From: Arthrobacter terricola
Lineage (GTDB): Bacteria; Actinomycetota; Actinomycetes; Actinomycetales; Micrococcaceae
Direction of reading: 5' to 3'
DNA: 64,000 bases
Assembly: GCF_004354015.1 (NCBI RefSeq)
Contig: NZ_SMRU01000021.1
Location: forward strand, 1-64,000
Part shown: in pieces, positions 17,443 to 24,937 of the stretch
Layout of the letters: each line of letters starts with the position of its first letter
Position numbering within the stretch: the stretch's first letter is position 1
Notes under the pieces: model-generated
Databases searched by the model: none
The model's input: the letters and a program-made list of their open reading frames with translations, nothing else
What the model was told of the DNA's origin: nothing
Made by a program: the position numbers and the translations under genes

Positions 17443-18150
17443 TCATTCTGTAGACCGTTCTGACGGCGAGTGGAAGAAATCCTTGGCCTCGTGTTCGGTG
17501 AATGGTCGAAGGACCATGACGCGCTGGCAACCGTGCAGAATGGTGTCGAACACAACCTCGAGCCCCTGGGTTCTACTAAGAACCTGCTCGATGCTGGCTG
17601 AGGTTCGGCGTGGCGTTCGGGTCAACGCAGCAGCGATACCAATCAGTTGCCTAAGCGCGTGAGCAAGGACGGCCCTCGGGGCGCTTCGTCCTAGGCGTCG
17701 CTCAAGCTGAAATATTGTGTCGGTATCAGGTTCGTCGAGGGGCCAACAGAAGAATATGGTGCCGGCCGGCGAGCAGAGACGCAATGCTTCATTGATCACG
17801 CCGCGTGGGTCAGGAACGAGATGGAGGACGTTGCAGGTCAGGACCGCTGAGGCGCAACCGGACTCCAGCCCCGTCTCATGAACTGGGGCGTGCACGCCTC
17901 GATCTATGCGCTGTTTCCGAGTCGCCCGGGTCAACATCGCTGGACTGGCGTCGACTCCGATTACGTGTTGACTCAATTGGCGTGTCATGAGCCCAGTTCC
18001 GCATCCGAGGTCGACCACTGTGCACGCAGAGGGCAAGTGGCTGGTAGAAATCTGCGCCAAGGTGTCAGTCAGGGGCGAGTCCCAAATGAGGTCGTAGACG
18101 ATGGCGTAGATCCTCCAGAAGAAGGCGTTGTACGCCGGATGATCACCCAT
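17443..18150 (-). CDS. class I SAM-dependent methyltransferase
   Basis: A 235-residue methyltransferase. The glycine motif VVDLGCGTGLMTRQL binds SAM, VIGVDASPAML is the acidic post-strand-2 motif, and AVLTCNVLHLVPDP is motif IV, as in UbiE/Methyltransf_11 enzymes. The acceptor is unknown. The start at 18150 overlaps the stop of the 39-residue membrane gene (ATGGGTGA) with GGGAG about 12 bases upstream; an in-frame ATG at 18210 lies inside that gene and is less likely. It is the last gene of a three-gene operon of two small membrane proteins plus this enzyme. Confidence 0.85.
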   Translation of the reverse strand: MGDHPAYNAFFWRIYAIVYDLIWDSPLTDTLAQISTSHLPSACTVVDLGCGTGLMTRQLSQHVIGVDASPAMLTRATRKQRIDRGVHAPVHETGLESGCASAVLTCNVLHLVPDPRGVINEALRLCSPAGTIFFCWPLDEPDTDTIFQLERRLGRSAPRAVLAHALRQLIGIAAALTRTPRRTSASIEQVLSRTQGLEVVFDTILHGCQRVMVLRPFTEHEAKDFFHSPSERSTE

Positions 18151-18262
18151 CAGATGATTCGCGCTCCCGCTTGGCTTGGTTGGCGCGCTTGCGGATGTAT
18201 TCCCTTCCATACGCGAGAGCGAAAATGACGCCGAGGAACAGGATGGCGCTTAGGATTTCCAC
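18143..18262 (-). CDS. 39-residue single-pass membrane protein
   Basis: A GTG-initiated short frame: one membrane helix (EILSAILFLGVIFALAYG) and a highly basic cytoplasmic tail (REYIRKRANQAKRERE). The GTG lies four bases after the stop of the upstream membrane gene and its stop overlaps the methyltransferase ATG, so translation is coupled on both sides. This tight nesting supports it as a real gene. Confidence 0.5.
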   Translation of the reverse strand: MEILSAILFLGVIFALAYGREYIRKRANQAKRERESSDG

Positions 18263-18266
18263 GTGA

Positions 18267-18506
18267 TCACCAGACGACAAACTTGCTGCCTGGGGCGAGC
18301 AGGTAGATTCCGTAGACGACTAGCATGAGCCCAGCCCACCAGCCCTTGGCAGGGATTATGAACAGGACCGCGAGCCCGGCGAGCACCAGAAGTACGCCAT
18401 AGATCTTCACGATCCCGAACGCGATACCGTTGAGTGCTTTCCCGGCACCGTGCGCGACTTTGTCCGCCGTTTCCCAGCCACTCCGCTTCGAACTGTTGTC
18501 AGACAT
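18267..18506 (-). CDS. 79-residue two-helix membrane protein
   Basis: A small protein with a charged, soluble N-terminus (SDNSSKRSGWETADKVAHGA) and two membrane helices (about residues 31-51 and 56-72). ATG at 18506 follows AAAGGA at about ten bases; upstream in-frame codons are intergenic in character. It heads the operon whose upstream region carries the conserved promoter module (18663-18800). Confidence 0.65.
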   Translation of the reverse strand: MSDNSSKRSGWETADKVAHGAGKALNGIAFGIVKIYGVLLVLAGLAVLFIIPAKGWWAGLMLVVYGIYLLAPGSKFVVW

Positions 18507-18662
18507 TTCGTACGTTCCTTTCAAAGGTGTTGTTAAGGTGCCTATGGCCGATGTGAACGGATCGCCGCGCCCAGTTGGGTTCAGTAGGGCTGCGGGGTCG
18601 GTAGAGTCAATGACGCGGTTGATGACGTGAAGAGTTCCGTTTCCCCCTACCTTCACCATGAT

Positions 18663-18740
18663 GGAAGCAGTTGCTTCCATCCCCGAGTCTCATTGGCTCG
18701 GTTGCTGGTCAATGGTCATGATGGATGTTATCCATCATGG
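18663..18740 (-). promoter_or_regulatory. promoter module: two palindromes, shared with 41720 region
   Basis: A perfect inverted repeat GGAAGCA-GT-TGCTTCC (18663-18678) is followed 50 bases on by GGTCATGAT and a second hairpin, GATGGAT-GTT-ATCCATC. A matching GGAAGC-AATC-GCTTCC and GGTCATGAT occur upstream of the 41688 gene with nearly the same spacing (49 bases), so this is probably a conserved regulatory region and not chance. Confidence 0.6.
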
Positions 18741-18780
18741 AAGCTGCCGCCGACCGGATAAGACTGCATATCTCGTCGGG

Positions 18781-18800
18781 TGTCCACCAAAGGGCGGACA
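18781..18800 (-). promoter_or_regulatory. operator-like 20-bp palindrome (site 2)
   Basis: TGTCCACCAAAGGGCGGACA: arms TGTCC and GGACA around ten bases. It lies 275 bases upstream of the 18506 gene and 118 bases beyond the GGAAGCA palindrome, matching the 121 bases seen in the 41720 module. Confidence 0.65.
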
Positions 18801-18844
18801 CGTCGGCTTCTGTGACGCAATTCAAGCGTCACAGACTGCTGAGC

Positions 18845-19769
18845 TCACCTGAAGTGAGTGGCGCTTGTTCCTAGGATCATGAAGTAGGCGTCTACTGCGA
18901 TGATGGCGACTCCGGTCGTGATCCAACCGATAACGACCGGAGCCAAGGCAAGTCCGTGTCCTGCCTGTCCGCTGCTTTTGATCTGGGAAAGTGCGAAATG
19001 ACCAAGGATCAGTCCGATGATGCTGTTGAAATGGACGACGATAAGTGCCGCGACCGCAAAACCGTTCGTTTGACCAGGGGCGGTCAGAGTCGGGTTCACG
19101 GTGAGGTTTTGAAGCGCTTGCGGCGACCGTGCTGGCATTTCTCTCTTAGGCTCCAAGGCCACCGCAAGCCAGGCGCATCCAATGCAGACCACAGCGATTG
19201 CCGGCCCGGCATATGGTGGAAGCACCCATGTGATTCCGTTGGAAAGATTGCCGAGCATCGCCATGCCCACCGCCACGGCGGCGACCGGTGCGGCCGCCAG
19301 GTGGCTTCGGACGGGTCTGCCTCGGAGCACAAGCCATGAGGCGAAATAGAACAAGACTATACAGACGTATACGATCACTGGCCCCGTCGTGCCGAGCTGT
19401 GTAGCTGGCAGTGTAAGGTAACGGGATCCCTCGCACGGCGGCAAGGTTGGCCAGTCCAAGGCCCAGCCCGACAAGCACGATGGCTGGGAGAACTAGGATC
19501 TTCTTTCTGGCACCAGAAAATAACCTCCAAGAACTAAAAGGAGGAGCCTAAACGCCAGCAGTACGTAGCTGATGGCGGCTGCTGAGGTGCAGCCGAGCGC
19601 CTGGGTTAGCGGGTAGGCCAGATAGAAAAGCGCTTGCGAGGAAAACAACGCGATGGCCGCACCGCCGAGAACACAAACTGAGTCGAGAACACGAACTGAC
19701 CCGGGGCGATCCACTGGGTCAGAATCTTGTGCTTCCGGGCGCTCAATAAGATGTCGAGTCTTCGATCAT
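18845..19769 (-). pseudogene. frameshifted paralogue of the DUF4190 membrane protein at 42297
   Basis: Translation in three frames reproduces the intact 42297-43211 protein. The start ATGATCGAAGACTCG matches MTEDS; a second frame gives RPGSVRVLDSVCVLGGAAI and AAAISYVLLAFRLL, a third gives ARKKILVLPA and LANLAAVRGIPLPYT, and the longest gives FASWLVLRGRPVRSHLAA through GLILGHFALSQIKSSGQAGH and ends THFR, as the intact copy ends SHYR. One-base shifts lie near 19742, 19500 and 19390-19420. Three separate shifts argue for true decay. The intact C-terminal frame (18845-19474) could in principle still be expressed. Confidence 0.8.
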
Positions 19770-19899
19770 GGCCACGCCTTCAACTGTGTTTCAGAGCTTT
19801 TTTGGGGGCGCCGATTCAGTGTGAGTCGTCCTGCCTGAAACCCGACGCGGAACTGGCCCGGATTTTGGGGTTCCTGACCAGTTCCTGAGTGCGGGATCC

Positions 19900-20634
19900 T
19901 TACGGGGCGTAGGCCCAGCCGAGGAAGCCTGGAGGCCAACTGATGCTCTTGACGCTGATGGGCTGCCCAAGTTCCAGAGTGGTAATCACCTGGCCGTTGC
20001 CGTTGGAAATTGCCACGTGGCCGTTTCCGGCGTCCCATCGTGGCGACGAGTAGTACACGAGGGCGCCGGCCGGGGCGTTCTTGTCAGCGTGGATCCGGCC
20101 CCGGGCTGCCTGCCACCGATAGTTGGAAATGGCGTTGGTGAAGAAGAAGCTGTTGCCGTAAGCCCTCGCTGCGAATACCTCGCACCATCCCCCCAGACTT
20201 GTGTTGCCGATCATGGACCTCGCATAGGCGACGGCCTTGGCCTCACGGCTGCCGCCCGTTGGTGCAGGTGCAGGAGCGGCGTCGCAAGGAGGAACAATGG
20301 GCGTCGCTGACCCGGTGATGACGAAAGCATCGGCGGCATAGCCGGTCCGTCCCCCGCCCAGATCGACCCGGTCCCAGACGTTGCTGGCTTCCCATGGCCC
20401 TTGGACATTGGCACCTCGCACGTAGCACAGGAGGGTAACCGAACCGCCCTTCGGGATCGTGCCGACAACCGATGCAGAAAGTTGCGGTGCGGACCGTACA
20501 TTCAGGGAGTACGTCCGCCCTAGCCTTCCTGTCGCCGCATCTGCAGGTGCGGCGAAGGCTGCACTGGCGGCAATCAGGGCGGCTGAAACCACCCCGAAGG
20601 CGAGCACCCGTTTGAATCGTGCTTTCGTAAACAT
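19900..20634 (-). CDS. secreted SH3b-CHAP-like cell-wall amidase/peptidase
   Basis: A 244-residue exported protein. The signal peptide ends APADAA (about residue 35); a bacterial SH3 domain follows (LNVRSAPQLSASVVGTIPKG, residues 38-108), then a Pro/Ala linker and a CHAP/NlpC-type domain with GGWCEVFAARAYG (catalytic Cys, about 151) and GNGHVAISNGNG (catalytic His, about 206). Such enzymes cut peptidoglycan peptides outside the cell. ATG at 20634 has GGGGAC upstream; a longer frame to 20730 runs through promoter sequence. An operator-like site lies 99 bases upstream. Confidence 0.85.
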   Translation of the reverse strand: MFTKARFKRVLAFGVVSAALIAASAAFAAPADAATGRLGRTYSLNVRSAPQLSASVVGTIPKGGSVTLLCYVRGANVQGPWEASNVWDRVDLGGGRTGYAADAFVITGSATPIVPPCDAAPAPAPTGGSREAKAVAYARSMIGNTSLGGWCEVFAARAYGNSFFFTNAISNYRWQAARGRIHADKNAPAGALVYYSSPRWDAGNGHVAISNGNGQVITTLELGQPISVKSISWPPGFLGWAYAP

Positions 20635-20732
20635 TGAGTCCCCGATCTGCGTGATCCCCAGCGAATCGCGCAGGTCCAAGGTATGGCACGGGTATTGTGT
20701 CACGGGCCTATATCGCAAGGTGGTGGACAAAT

Positions 20733-20752
20733 TGTCCTCCGAACGGGGTACA
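20733..20752 (-). promoter_or_regulatory. operator-like 20-bp palindrome (site 3)
   Basis: TGTCCTCCGAACGGGGTACA, one of the best matches to the consensus. On the minus strand it is followed by a GATATAGG -10-like element about 25 bases on, then the start of the secreted hydrolase gene. Confidence 0.7.
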
Positions 20753-21102
20753 TCGCACCCGATGTAGACGTGGGGCCCGACACCGAATCTTGATACGCTG
20801 ATGCGCCGTTGCTAGTTGGCGGCGGACAATCCTCACCTTGGATCAGGTACCCGAGGCCAATCGCCGGGCGACCTGCACGGGAAGCTTGTCCTCTAAACAG
20901 ACGACGGCCAGAAGGTCTTCAAGGGGGCTTCGGCGGTCATGCGGCTGCCACGGGGTACAACGGTTCACGGAGACCGCTTCCATTGGGGGTGCAGGTCCGG
21001 TGAGCCCTCATGACTCGGCGCCGGATGCGCGTCTCGCGGACTGCTGTGCGGCTATGGCCTCCGACAATGAAACACAGCGATGGAAAGGCTCAGGGGGTGT
21101 TG
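20753..21102. other. intergenic, no supportable gene
   Basis: About 350 bases between the divergent hydrolase and small membrane genes. ORFs present are Arg/Gly-rich and lack ribosome sites. Confidence 0.45.
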
Positions 21103-21417
21103 ATGCGGACTGCGGGGAAGATTCTGACCCTCCTGGGATTGGCGACCGTCGCAGCCACGGGATTGGCAGGAACGCTTATTCCCATAGGGACGGCACTGCA
21201 ATGCGGGCCGCCCTTCCTCGGCGGGCTACCCAAGACTGCCGGCGGGAGGATGATCGAGACCGTCACAGGCTTGTGCTCCAGCGCGGAGAACTTCGCGGTC
21301 GTCGTGTATTGCGCGATGCTCGTGCTCGGCGGGGCAATCCTTCTCGTAGGCGCCGGACTTTGGTCGAATGCCGCGCACGCACGGCGGATCCCCGTTACCC
21401 CCGAAGCGACCCACTAG
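21103..21417 (+). CDS. two-helix membrane protein
   Basis: A 104-residue protein with an N-terminal helix (ILTLLGLATVAATGLAG), an extracytoplasmic loop holding two Cys (TALQCGPP and TGLCSSAEN) and a second helix (AVVVYCAMLVLGGAILLVGAG). The Cys pair may form a disulfide. The start at 21103 is chosen for the CAGGGGGTG site just upstream; ATGs at 21010 and 21067 are in frame but less likely. It heads a plus-strand run of three genes with tight spacing. Confidence 0.65.
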   Translation: MRTAGKILTLLGLATVAATGLAGTLIPIGTALQCGPPFLGGLPKTAGGRMIETVTGLCSSAENFAVVVYCAMLVLGGAILLVGAGLWSNAAHARRIPVTPEATH

Positions 21418-21427
21418 GAGCAGCCCT

Positions 21428-21674
21428 TTGATAGCAGCGCCCCGGCACATTCGGCCCCGCACCTACAACGTCCTGCCGGCGGGGTACCTCGACCAGGAGG
21501 ACAGGATCGTAGTCGGCGCGACCGTCGAGGCCCTCGAGAGCGAGATCGCCGGGCCAGCTGCGCGTCATCCGCATCGTGGAAGCCGACCTGGACGAGACGA
21601 TCGAAGTGATAGCCACCCAGCACAGCTCTCTCAGTGTTCCGAACGTCATCCACGACAGTTATGGGGGTAGGTAG
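21428..21674 (+). pseudogene. frameshifted small gene
   Basis: A TTG start at 21428 with AGGAG eight bases upstream opens a coherent protein (IAAPRHIRPRTYNVLPAGYL, DRIVVGATVEALESEIAG). From about 21550 the +1 frame continues it naturally: QLRVIRIVEADLDETIEVIA and SLSVPNVIHDSYGGR, stopping at 21674, five bases before the next ATG. Removing one C in the GGGCC run near 21552 joins the two into an 81-residue protein. This is either a recent frameshift or a sequencing error; spacing to its neighbours favours a once-functional gene. Confidence 0.55.
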
Positions 21675-21678
21675 AAGA

Positions 21679-22371
21679 ATGGCAAAGTCGGATCGCAACC
21701 TTGGCACAGCCATCGTGGTCCTCATAGCGGCGACGGCTCTCGCCGCCTGCGGGGCGCCCGCGCAGTCCGCTACCGGCCAAACGCAGCAGTCATCAGCTTC
21801 GGCTACTGAAACAGGGCCCCCGGCTGCCACTTCGCAGGCGCCTGCCCGGAGCGAGGAGCCCCCTTCCGTGCCCCCGTCGGCCGCCGCCGGCGGCGCCCAG
21901 GAGAGCAGCGACAACCCGAGCATCCCGGCCGCATCGGCCCGCCAAGTCTGTCGCAGCATCCCCGAAGGGTCTATCGCTGCTGCCATCGGATTGCCTGTGA
22001 ATTACAATCCGGGGCTCTCTGGAGCGGTCAAAGGGGTCTATCAGTCCGAGGACGGAGTGATCTGCACTTTCACTACTCCGGATCTGGCCAATGAGGCGTC
22101 GGTAGACATCTTCTCCACCCCGTATCCGGCGAACACCCTCAAAGCAGACCGGCGCAACTCTATCGGCGACACACTGACGGGAATCGGCGATGAAGCAATG
22201 GTGGCCGCAGACGGGATCTATTTCCGGAGCGGAATTACCTGGTATCACCTGACGCTCGATACCGCGGTCGGCCACACGGTCGGCACTACCGGCAAGGACG
22301 TCGAGTTCGGAACGCAGGGCCAGTACACGGCCTTCGCGCAGTCTGTGATCGCGGCTCACCCGCAGGACTAG
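21679..22371 (+). CDS. DUF3558-like lipoprotein
   Basis: A 230-residue lipoprotein. The signal AIVVLIAATALAAC ends in a lipobox with the anchoring Cys near residue 24; a long Ser/Thr/Pro/Gln/Glu linker follows, then a compact domain with QVCRSIPEGSIAAAIG and GVICTFTTPD (two Cys), GIGDEAMVAADGIYFRSG and a C-terminal helix. The pattern, Cys near a helix start and a later Cys on a strand, resembles DUF3558 lipoproteins. It should sit on the outer face of the membrane. The start at 21679 follows AGGTAGAAGA. Confidence 0.75.
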   Translation: MAKSDRNLGTAIVVLIAATALAACGAPAQSATGQTQQSSASATETGPPAATSQAPARSEEPPSVPPSAAAGGAQESSDNPSIPAASARQVCRSIPEGSIAAAIGLPVNYNPGLSGAVKGVYQSEDGVICTFTTPDLANEASVDIFSTPYPANTLKADRRNSIGDTLTGIGDEAMVAADGIYFRSGITWYHLTLDTAVGHTVGTTGKDVEFGTQGQYTAFAQSVIAAHPQD

Positions 22372-22651
22372 ACTGGAGCCGCTTGGCTAGGAACAGTCCC
22401 CAAAGCCGGTGAATTCCCCGCGCGCTCCGGGAACAAGAAGTTCAAGAACGCGCTCTTCAGATCAGCCTGGCCCGGCGTCGCTGCGACGTCATCTACTCCA
22501 TGCTCAGACACGGCACCTTCTTCGAAGCACCCCCAAGCCGTCAGACGAAAAGTATGGGCACACCCCCGTGAGGAGGACGTCTGCATGGTGGTGTGCAGGA
22601 CCGGATCACACAGTCTGTCCTCACCGAGCTGACCGGACGACTCCCAGACGA

Positions 22652-24937
22652 CTAGCGTGCAGGCCCGGGTAGCCTGATCAATCGTACGAGCGCAATAGCG
22701 CAGGCAACGATGATGGCAATGACGAGGGCCCCTATCGCGAGCCATGCCCGTTCGGGAAGCGCCTCCCAGAGCCAGTCTTTCTCACTGCTCGGCACCAAGG
22801 ATCTCAGGTCGATCGATTCAGCCCCCAAGGCGAAGCCCCACCTCGACGGGATCAAGGCCGAGAGTTGCTCGAGGCCCTGACGGCCGGTGACAGGGATCAG
22901 GCCGCCGGCCAGCACCAGCTGCGCCATGATTCCGACAGCCAGGATGGGCATGACCTGCTCGGATGATTTTGCCCAGGCAGATGCGGCGAGGCCGAGAGCG
23001 GCGGAGGCAATCGCGGTCAGGCTCACCGCGATCCAGAGGTCGACACCCGCAATCGGGCTGAGGATATGGTGAACCGGTTCGGGTTTGCGTGACAGGAGGA
23101 TGGCGACCATCACCGCTGACTGAACGAAGCACAGGGCCGCCGCAACCGTAAGTTTGGCCAGGAGGTAGATCAAAGGGCGCAGACCGGCAGCCGCCTCGCG
23201 CCGGAAGATCTCACGCTCTCCGACGAGATCCCTCACGGTAAGCGCCATGCCCGTCACGGCTGCACCGACGACCAGCAGGACAAGCAGCTGGCTAGGCTCT
23301 CCGATCCGGGCCGGGGCGGGGACGCCGAAACCGGCATCTCCAGGGACAATAAGGGCAAGGAAGCCGAGCACCACTGGCAGGGCGGCGAGGAACACGCTGT
23401 ACCCGACATCGGCCGTCATGAGCCGGAGCTGACGAGAGATCAGCGCCCGGTATTGCCTCAGCGGCGGGCTGACCGAGGGGGCGCGCTTTGACTTGAACGG
23501 TCCACTGGCCGGCGGGACGGGGCGGGACGCTTCAGTGGCAAGGTATCTTTCAAGGAGATCGTCGGCTTGGTTGGCTGCCAGACCGAACGCCTTGTCCCAT
23601 TCGTCAACTCCGAAGTACTGGAGTGCCTCTTGCGGACGGCCCGTGTAGGCGGGGCTGCCTCCCCGTGCGAGGACGAGCAAATAGTCACACACGCCAATGC
23701 TCTCCGGCCGGTGCGTGACAACAACGACAATGCGTCCGGAGTCCGCAATACGTCTTAACAGGGCCATGACTTGCCTGTCCATGTCCGGGTCGAGCCCGGA
23801 GGTTGGTTCGTCAAGAATGAGCATCGCCGGCTCGGTCAGGAGCTCGAGCGCCACGGAGGCGCGCTTACGCTGCCCGCCGGACAGCCGGGCAATGGATGTT
23901 CTGGCCTGCTGGCTCAGTCCCAGCTCTTCCAGGACCGTCCTGACGCGTTTGCCGCGTTCCTCTGCGGTCACGTCCGGCGGGAGCCGCAGTTGCGCAGCGA
24001 AGTCCAGAGCGTCCTGAAGCTGCAGTGTACGGTGGATGATGTCTTCCTGGGGGACAAATCCGATACGTGTGCGGAGGGCATCGAAATTGGCCGCGATGTC
24101 CATTCCATCGAACGTCGCGCGCCCCTTGCTGGGGCTCTTCTGGCCCGTAAGGATCGACATGAGAGTCGACTTTCCAGCCCCCGTCGGCCCGATCACTGCC
24201 ATGAAACGGCCATGGGGCGCTTCGATGCCGACTTCGTGCAGCAGTGCCCGGGCCTTGCGTCCCGTCCCTGCGTGGTACGCGACGCGCTCAAGGCGCAATC
24301 CCGGACCTTCCACCGCGGGCTCGACGACAGGCAATCCGCCGTCCATCGACACTCGGAAGTCGGTGTTTCCCACTGTGAGCAGGGCGCCGTCCGGGCACTC
24401 GACTGTTCCAGAGACCCGCTCTCCGTCCAGGAAGGTTCCATTCCGGCTTCCCAGGTCCCGAACCCGGAGCCCTGATTCGTCCGCCACAATCACACAGTGC
24501 CTACGCGAGACCAGAAGGTCGCTGAGGGCGACGTCGTTCTCTGCGGCGCGACCGATAGCCACCTCGCCGCGTGGCGCACGGCCCGGACTATCAGCATCCA
24601 TTCTCCCAAACGGGGTCGGGGCTCCAATTCCAGTATCTAGCAGTGGGCTGAAGACAAGAGCGGGTGCTCCGCTGGAAGGGTCGCCCAAATGGATCAGTTT
24701 CTCACCGCCAAGGCGCACAATGCGTTCCCTTTTGCCGTCGGCCCACAGACCACCTGCGCTCCCTTCGTCCCGGATCCACCAGCCGCTGTCGAAATAAACT
24801 GTGGCGTGAACCCGCGAAACGGTTGGGTTGTCCAGGACGAGGTCGCCGTCACGGCCGATCGTTGCGATGGTCCCGGCCCGCACCGTCCATGTGCGCATTC
24901 CCGAACGCACCGTGAGGGTGTCGTTCACGGCGGTCAC
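22652..24937 (-). CDS. FHA-domain ABC transporter (ATPase fused to ABC-2 permease)
   Basis: A 761-residue fusion like mycobacterial Rv1747. Two FHA domains (about residues 1-95 and 125-197; the second has IGRAAENDVALSD and SRNGTF) bind phosphothreonine; an ABC ATPase follows with Walker A GPTGAGKST (250-258), LSGGQ (352-356) and Walker B MLILDEPTSGLD; then about six membrane helices form an ABC-2 permease. GTG at 24937 overlaps the stop of the upstream kinase gene by four bases (GTGA), a strong sign that the kinase phosphorylates and controls this exporter. Substrate unknown; Rv1747-type proteins are linked to cell-envelope components. Confidence 0.92.
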   Translation of the reverse strand: MTAVNDTLTVRSGMRTWTVRAGTIATIGRDGDLVLDNPTVSRVHATVYFDSGWWIRDEGSAGGLWADGKRERIVRLGGEKLIHLGDPSSGAPALVFSPLLDTGIGAPTPFGRMDADSPGRAPRGEVAIGRAAENDVALSDLLVSRRHCVIVADESGLRVRDLGSRNGTFLDGERVSGTVECPDGALLTVGNTDFRVSMDGGLPVVEPAVEGPGLRLERVAYHAGTGRKARALLHEVGIEAPHGRFMAVIGPTGAGKSTLMSILTGQKSPSKGRATFDGMDIAANFDALRTRIGFVPQEDIIHRTLQLQDALDFAAQLRLPPDVTAEERGKRVRTVLEELGLSQQARTSIARLSGGQRKRASVALELLTEPAMLILDEPTSGLDPDMDRQVMALLRRIADSGRIVVVVTHRPESIGVCDYLLVLARGGSPAYTGRPQEALQYFGVDEWDKAFGLAANQADDLLERYLATEASRPVPPASGPFKSKRAPSVSPPLRQYRALISRQLRLMTADVGYSVFLAALPVVLGFLALIVPGDAGFGVPAPARIGEPSQLLVLLVVGAAVTGMALTVRDLVGEREIFRREAAAGLRPLIYLLAKLTVAAALCFVQSAVMVAILLSRKPEPVHHILSPIAGVDLWIAVSLTAIASAALGLAASAWAKSSEQVMPILAVGIMAQLVLAGGLIPVTGRQGLEQLSALIPSRWGFALGAESIDLRSLVPSSEKDWLWEALPERAWLAIGALVIAIIVACAIALVRLIRLPGPAR

